Source: JANLSE01 sp038214135 | GTDB taxonomy: Bacteria > Chloroflexota > Chloroflexia > Chloroflexales > Roseiflexaceae | Assembly: GCA_038214135.1 (NCBI GenBank) | Contig: JBBQSD010000018.1 | Location: 1 to 64,000 of the forward strand | Length of the DNA: 64,000 nt | Reading direction: 5' to 3' | Shown: piece after piece, positions 60,540 through 64,000 of the stretch | How the letters are laid out: each line of letters begins with the position of its first letter | How positions within the stretch are numbered: position 1 is the first letter of the stretch | Notes under the pieces: model-generated | What the model saw: the letters and a program-made list of their open reading frames with translations, nothing else | Database searches by the model: none | What the model was told of the DNA's origin: nothing | Made by a program: the position numbers and the translations under genes

Positions 60540-61361
60540 TCACTTCGGTAAACTGAACCCATAGCGCGTCAGAATGACACGTGAGTCCTCGGTAAAGATA
60601 TACTCAACAAACTGCTTGGCCAATTCGGCGTGTTTGGAATCGCTGATCGGCGCGATTGGGTAGGTTGCAATACTATTCAAGCTATCCGGGATCTCAACAC
60701 GCCCCACATGTGTCGTTGAGTTGGCAGCCACATCAGAATCATACACAATGCCAGCATCACCCTCGCCAATTGCTACTTTGGTCAGCACCGAACGCACATT
60801 CTCCTCATACGAGACCACATTCTTGAGTACATTGGCTTTATACTCGCTGCCAAAGGCGGAATCGATCACCGCTTTATCAAGATAATCAAGTGCATACTGC
60901 CCGACAGGCACTGCCTTGGATGCCAAAACCAGCTTGAGCCCTGGTTGTGCCAGATCTTGAAGCGTTGTCACCATGATCTTGCTTGTTGGTGATGTGATCA
61001 CCACCAGCCGATTGGTTACGAATGTCATTGGGGTATCCTTCACAACTCGGTTCGCATTCACGGCAACGGTCATCTGCGCGCTGTTGGCCGATGCGAACAC
61101 ATCCGCTGGCGCACCCTGGCCAAGCTGTGCGGCCAATTGCTGGGAACCAGCGAAGTTGAATGTCACCTTCACCCCAGGGTTGGCCTTCTCAAAATTCTTG
61201 CCAATCTGCTGAAACGCATCGGTGAGCGAAGCAGCCGCATAGACAGCCAGTTCGATAGGTTGATTCGGCGTTGTATTGGTCAGCGGAGCAGCGCAACCAC
61301 TGATGCCCACCACGAAGGACAAAAAGAATGCTAACAGGATGCGGGGTGGCCGATAGCGCAT
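60540..61361 (-). CDS. modA: Molybdate-binding lipoprotein
   Basis: A 273-residue periplasmic or surface lipoprotein. Signal with lipobox VGISGCA, then ELAVYAAASLTDAFQQIGK, PADVFASANSAQM and GEGDAGIVYDSDVAA, all ModA markers; ligand residues Ser in AAASL and the Ser in FASAN are present. GAGGAG stands eight bases before ATG 61361. It precedes modB by about 240 bases. Binds molybdate or tungstate. Confidence 0.94.
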   Translation of the reverse strand: MRYRPPRILLAFFLSFVVGISGCAAPLTNTTPNQPIELAVYAAASLTDAFQQIGKNFEKANPGVKVTFNFAGSQQLAAQLGQGAPADVFASANSAQMTVAVNANRVVKDTPMTFVTNRLVVITSPTSKIMVTTLQDLAQPGLKLVLASKAVPVGQYALDYLDKAVIDSAFGSEYKANVLKNVVSYEENVRSVLTKVAIGEGDAGIVYDSDVAANSTTHVGRVEIPDSLNSIATYPIAPISDSKHAELAKQFVEYIFTEDSRVILTRYGFSLPK

Positions 61362-61759
61362 GAATAAGCTCCTCATTACCTCAAGAAATGAGCTTTTGTG
61401 TTGATCAACAATAACGAATGATCGACTAGCATTGAGCTCTTGCTGTCAAGATATGCAAACATGATGGTATACTTGACGAGCCCTGAACTCTGGTTATATA
61501 CTTAATAAATGAGCTTAATGAGCCAAGTATACCGTCTGACGCTGGAGCTTGTCAAGGCAGATAATCGGCAGTGACTGTGATGTATTTGCACCGATGCCCA
61601 TATCCGGCCTTGTGTCGGGGCGAACCTTGTGCTAGCCCATATGGTGCATCGTCTCGCTGGCCGCAGGCGTATGGAAATTGAGAAATCATCGGGGATATGG
61701 CATTGCTTATCCATCCGCAGGCTGAAGCCTGCGGGGGCATGGTGAGGAGGCATACATCT
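61362..61759. promoter_or_regulatory. Divergent modA-PadR control region
   Basis: 398 bases with no gene. GGTATACTTG (61466-61475) and CAAGTATACC (61524-61533) form a 10-base perfect inverted pair, and AAATGAGCTT occurs twice in direct order (61386 and 61507). These are candidate sites for the PadR protein or for a ModE-like factor. The hairpin repeat at 61715 also lies here. Confidence 0.5.
61715..61734. repeat. CCGCAGGCTGAA(A/G)CCTGCGG hairpin, copy 2
   Basis: CCGCAGGCTGAAGCCTGCGG, eight-base arms with a TGAA loop. Copy 1 is at 36801 with identical flank CCAT. Just upstream of the PadR ribosome site. Confidence 0.7.
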
Positions 61760-62350
61760 ATGCCGATGATCAAACAGCCGCTGACAATCGAGCATGCACT
61801 GCTCGGGTTTGTCCGCCAGGAGCCGATGCATGGCTATCAGATCCACCAGCGCTTGCAGGCCAGCGCGGCGCTTGGAATGGTTTGGAGTATCAAGCAAGGC
61901 CTGTTATATGCCTCACTCACCCGCCTTGAGGAGGAGGGGTTGCTCGCCAGCCAGGCTACACCGCAGGGTGTGAAGGCGGCGCGCAAGATGCTCCAGTTGA
62001 CCGAGGCTGGCGAGGTGGCGTTTCTGCAATGGGTTCGTAGCCCGGTCGGGCATGGGCGCGATTTTCGGATCGAGTTTCTGGCAAAACTGTACTTCTCACG
62101 CCAGGAGAGTACATCTGTCGCCCTGGAATTGGTTGCCCGCCAGCGCTGGGCTACCCGCCAACGCCTCGCAGAATTGCAACAACAGGCAATCGGTATGGCA
62201 GGTAATCATTCCTATGAATGGTTGGTGGTGCGCTATCGGATCGGGCAACTGGAAGCGACCCAGCAGTGGCTGGATGTGTGTAGCGATTGGCTAATGACGG
62301 TTGAGCAGGTACCCGCAGCGCCGCTTCCTGGCATCGCATCCGATTCTTGA
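61760..62350 (+). CDS. PadR-family regulator
   Basis: A 196-residue winged-helix regulator: EHALLGFVRQEPMHGYQIHQ, QGLLYASLTRLEEEGLLAS, then a C-terminal helical dimer domain (RQRWATRQRLAELQQQ). PadR members answer to phenolic acids or drugs. GGAGG stands nine bases before ATG 61760. Divergent from modA, so it may control molybdate uptake, although that would be unusual for the family. Confidence 0.88.
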   Translation: MPMIKQPLTIEHALLGFVRQEPMHGYQIHQRLQASAALGMVWSIKQGLLYASLTRLEEEGLLASQATPQGVKAARKMLQLTEAGEVAFLQWVRSPVGHGRDFRIEFLAKLYFSRQESTSVALELVARQRWATRQRLAELQQQAIGMAGNHSYEWLVVRYRIGQLEATQQWLDVCSDWLMTVEQVPAAPLPGIASDS

Positions 62351-62443
62351 ATAATCGGTTCTGTGGTTCTCGGTTCTGCTGATATATCTGCATCATCTGT
62401 GGATATATTGCTCTCCGTACAGACGCGATGCATCGCGTCGCTC

Positions 62444-63802
62444 CTACTCGCCGCGTACCAATGCCCGCGCAATGGTGTTATGGCGCTCGGCCAGTGCTCG
62501 CAGATCAACGCCCAGTAATTCGCCATGCTGCACGCGCACAATCCCGTTGATCACGCTCAGATCGACATTCGGCGGTTGGCAGAAGATCAGTGCAGCTGCT
62601 GGATCATGAACGGCTCCACCGGCCATCCCGATGGTGTCGGTGCGAAACCCAACGAAATCGGCGGCCATCCCTGGCGCTAATTGCCCAATATCAGCGCGGC
62701 CCAACACCGCTGCACCACCACGGGTGGCCAATCGCAATGCCTGGCGAGCCGTCAGTGCGGCTGGGTTCCCGCCAACCCGTTGGAGTAGCAATGCCTGGCG
62801 CGCTTCCGCCAACAGATGTGAGCCATCATTCGATGCCGAACCATCAACCCCCAGGCCAATCCGCATTCCGGCGGCAATCATCGGCAGCAGCGGCGCGATA
62901 CCAGAAGCAAGCCGCATATTCGAGGTCGGGCAGTGCGCTGCGCCAGTCTGGGTTCGGCCAAGTCGCTCGACTTCCGCCTGGCTTGGATGGACCATATGCG
63001 CGTGCCATACATCGGTGCCAACCCAACCCAGCTCCTCCGCTAGTTCGACTGGCGTGCGCCCGAATGTTGCCGCACAATACTGCGCTTCATCGAGCGTTTC
63101 GGCCAAATGGGTGTGCGAATGAACGCCATACGCACGGGCAAGTGCCACACTCTCACGCATCAGATCCGCCGAAACCGAAAAGGGCGAACAGGGTGCCAGC
63201 ACAATCCGCAGCATCGCAAACGGCTTTGGGTCGTGGTACGCCTCAATCACCCGCCGCGAATCGCGCAGAATGAATGCCTCGTCCTCCACCACATGGTCGG
63301 GCGGTAAGCCACCCTGCGATTCGCCAACCGACATAGAACCACGGGCCGCGTGAAAACGAATACCAAGCTCCTGTGCCGCCTGAATCTGATCATCGAGCCT
63401 GGCACCATTCGGCCAGATATACGTATGATCACTGGCAGTCGTACAGCCGGAAAGCATCAGTTCGGCGATGGCTGTCTTACTGCTGACATAGATCGCCTCG
63501 GCATTCATGCGTGCCCAGATCGGGTAGTGAACCTTCAGCCAGGTGAACAGTTCGGCATCCTGGGCCAGTGGCAGGTTACGGGTGAGTGTCTGGAAAAAGT
63601 GATGATGGGTATTCACCAATCCTGGTAGCACGACCATGCCACGCGCATCGATCACCCGATCTGCTTGGGTTGGGAGTGTCTCGCTTGGGCCAACAACCCG
63701 GATCACCCCATCTTCGCAATACAGCCCGCCATTCACGATTTCCGACCCACTGTCGTCCATTGCCACCAGTAGGTCGGCGTTTTTTATGCGGAGTGTTGGC
63801 AT
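62444..63802 (-). CDS. 8-oxoguanine deaminase-like amidohydrolase
   Basis: A 452-residue metal-dependent deaminase of the AtzB/TrzN/8-oxoguanine deaminase group. Metal HxH in VNTHHHFFQTLTRN, HTHLAETLDEAQ with the later His, and the catalytic Asp in GVDGSASNDGSHLL. The GMAADFVGF end is typical of the subgroup. Release of ammonia from an oxidised purine or triazine is expected. ATG 63802 has only a weak ribosome site. No purine gene is adjacent. Confidence 0.88.
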   Translation of the reverse strand: MPTLRIKNADLLVAMDDSGSEIVNGGLYCEDGVIRVVGPSETLPTQADRVIDARGMVVLPGLVNTHHHFFQTLTRNLPLAQDAELFTWLKVHYPIWARMNAEAIYVSSKTAIAELMLSGCTTASDHTYIWPNGARLDDQIQAAQELGIRFHAARGSMSVGESQGGLPPDHVVEDEAFILRDSRRVIEAYHDPKPFAMLRIVLAPCSPFSVSADLMRESVALARAYGVHSHTHLAETLDEAQYCAATFGRTPVELAEELGWVGTDVWHAHMVHPSQAEVERLGRTQTGAAHCPTSNMRLASGIAPLLPMIAAGMRIGLGVDGSASNDGSHLLAEARQALLLQRVGGNPAALTARQALRLATRGGAAVLGRADIGQLAPGMAADFVGFRTDTIGMAGGAVHDPAAALIFCQPPNVDLSVINGIVRVQHGELLGVDLRALAERHNTIARALVRGE

Positions 63803-63920
63803 GGTATTTCTTTCTTGGCAATATCGTTGCAGGCGGCAGGAAACCCTTCCTCTGGTAGTGCCGCTCTTTTTTCGCGGGAACCGTTCCGTTCCAGTGTTGC
63901 TCTTTCGCCAGAAATAGTTC

Positions 63921-63976
63921 CCTCACCCCTGCTGCGATTCCCCTCTCCCACTGGGAGAGGGGCTAGGGGTGAGGGC
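63921..63976. repeat. CCCTCACCCC hairpin repeat
   Basis: Outer arms CCCTCACCCC and GGGGTGAGGG enclose the inner hairpin CCCCTCTCCCACTGGGAGAG plus GG. Related to the element at 23057. Lies just upstream of the amidohydrolase, after which no further gene is visible to the window end. Confidence 0.75.
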
Positions 63977-64000
63977 AGCCAGGCGCTGCGCCCCAAACCC

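Overview
The window reads as chromosomal DNA of a filamentous Chloroflexota bacterium (Chloroflexales or Roseiflexaceae-like). This is inferred from gene content, not from a marker gene. The signs are a BTAD-type regulator and a MalT-like LuxR ATPase regulator, an SBBP beta-propeller exported protein ending in YLPMVSR, an isolated xisI with a xisH remnant, DinB, DUF445, SnoaL-like and cupin singletons, and many short hairpin repeats between genes. A tRNA-Arg with anticodon GCG lies at the left end.

Layout. Positions 1-15 kb are very GC-rich and mostly intact. They hold the tRNA-Arg, a PLP threonine/serine dehydratase, a YcxB-like protein, an aldo/keto reductase, an ABC exporter, a BTAD regulator whose ATPase core is missing, an SBBP protein stopped by one TAG, an M50-like membrane protein, and a minus-strand operon of three transporters (CDF cation exporter, MatC-like carrier, SulP anion permease). 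Near 15 kb the GC content drops visibly. From 15.4 to 46.5 kb lies an accessory region of small, mostly plus-strand genes (cupins, CPBP proteins, NTF2-like, NAD(P)-binding, glycosyltransferase plus E2-like acyltransferase, DoxX-like, VOC, GST, FAD disulfide reductase, DUF445). Many are broken by single stops, one-base frameshifts, internal deletions or truncation. Traces of mobility include an attC-like inverted repeat that carries a stop codon in its first arm, an IS3 remnant, a serine-recombinase remnant, xisHI, and a MITE-like element that ends a TMEM175-like gene.

Positions 46.5-58 kb form one coherent minus-strand catabolic unit. In order of transcription it holds a FadR/GntR regulator, two sugar-ABC permeases, a binding lipoprotein, a GH42-like glycosidase, a PhyH-family dioxygenase, two enolase-superfamily (MR/MLE) enzymes, an SMP-30 lactonase and an SDR dehydrogenase. 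The same perfect 11-bp palindrome TGGTCTGACCA stands upstream of the regulator and upstream of the transporter genes, so the regulator very likely controls both itself and the cluster. The enzyme set suggests uptake of a galactoside-like or arabinoside-like sugar, hydrolysis, oxidation to a lactone, ring opening to the aldonate, and dehydration to a 2-keto-3-deoxy acid. The dioxygenase step is unexplained.

Positions 58-64 kb hold a mazEF toxin-antitoxin pair, modA and modB without modC (mazEF sits where modC would be expected), a PadR regulator divergent from modA, and an 8-oxoguanine-deaminase-like amidohydrolase. No CRISPR array, prophage module, integrase or complete transposon was seen. 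All coordinates and motifs were read by eye; family names come from motif recognition, not database searches.
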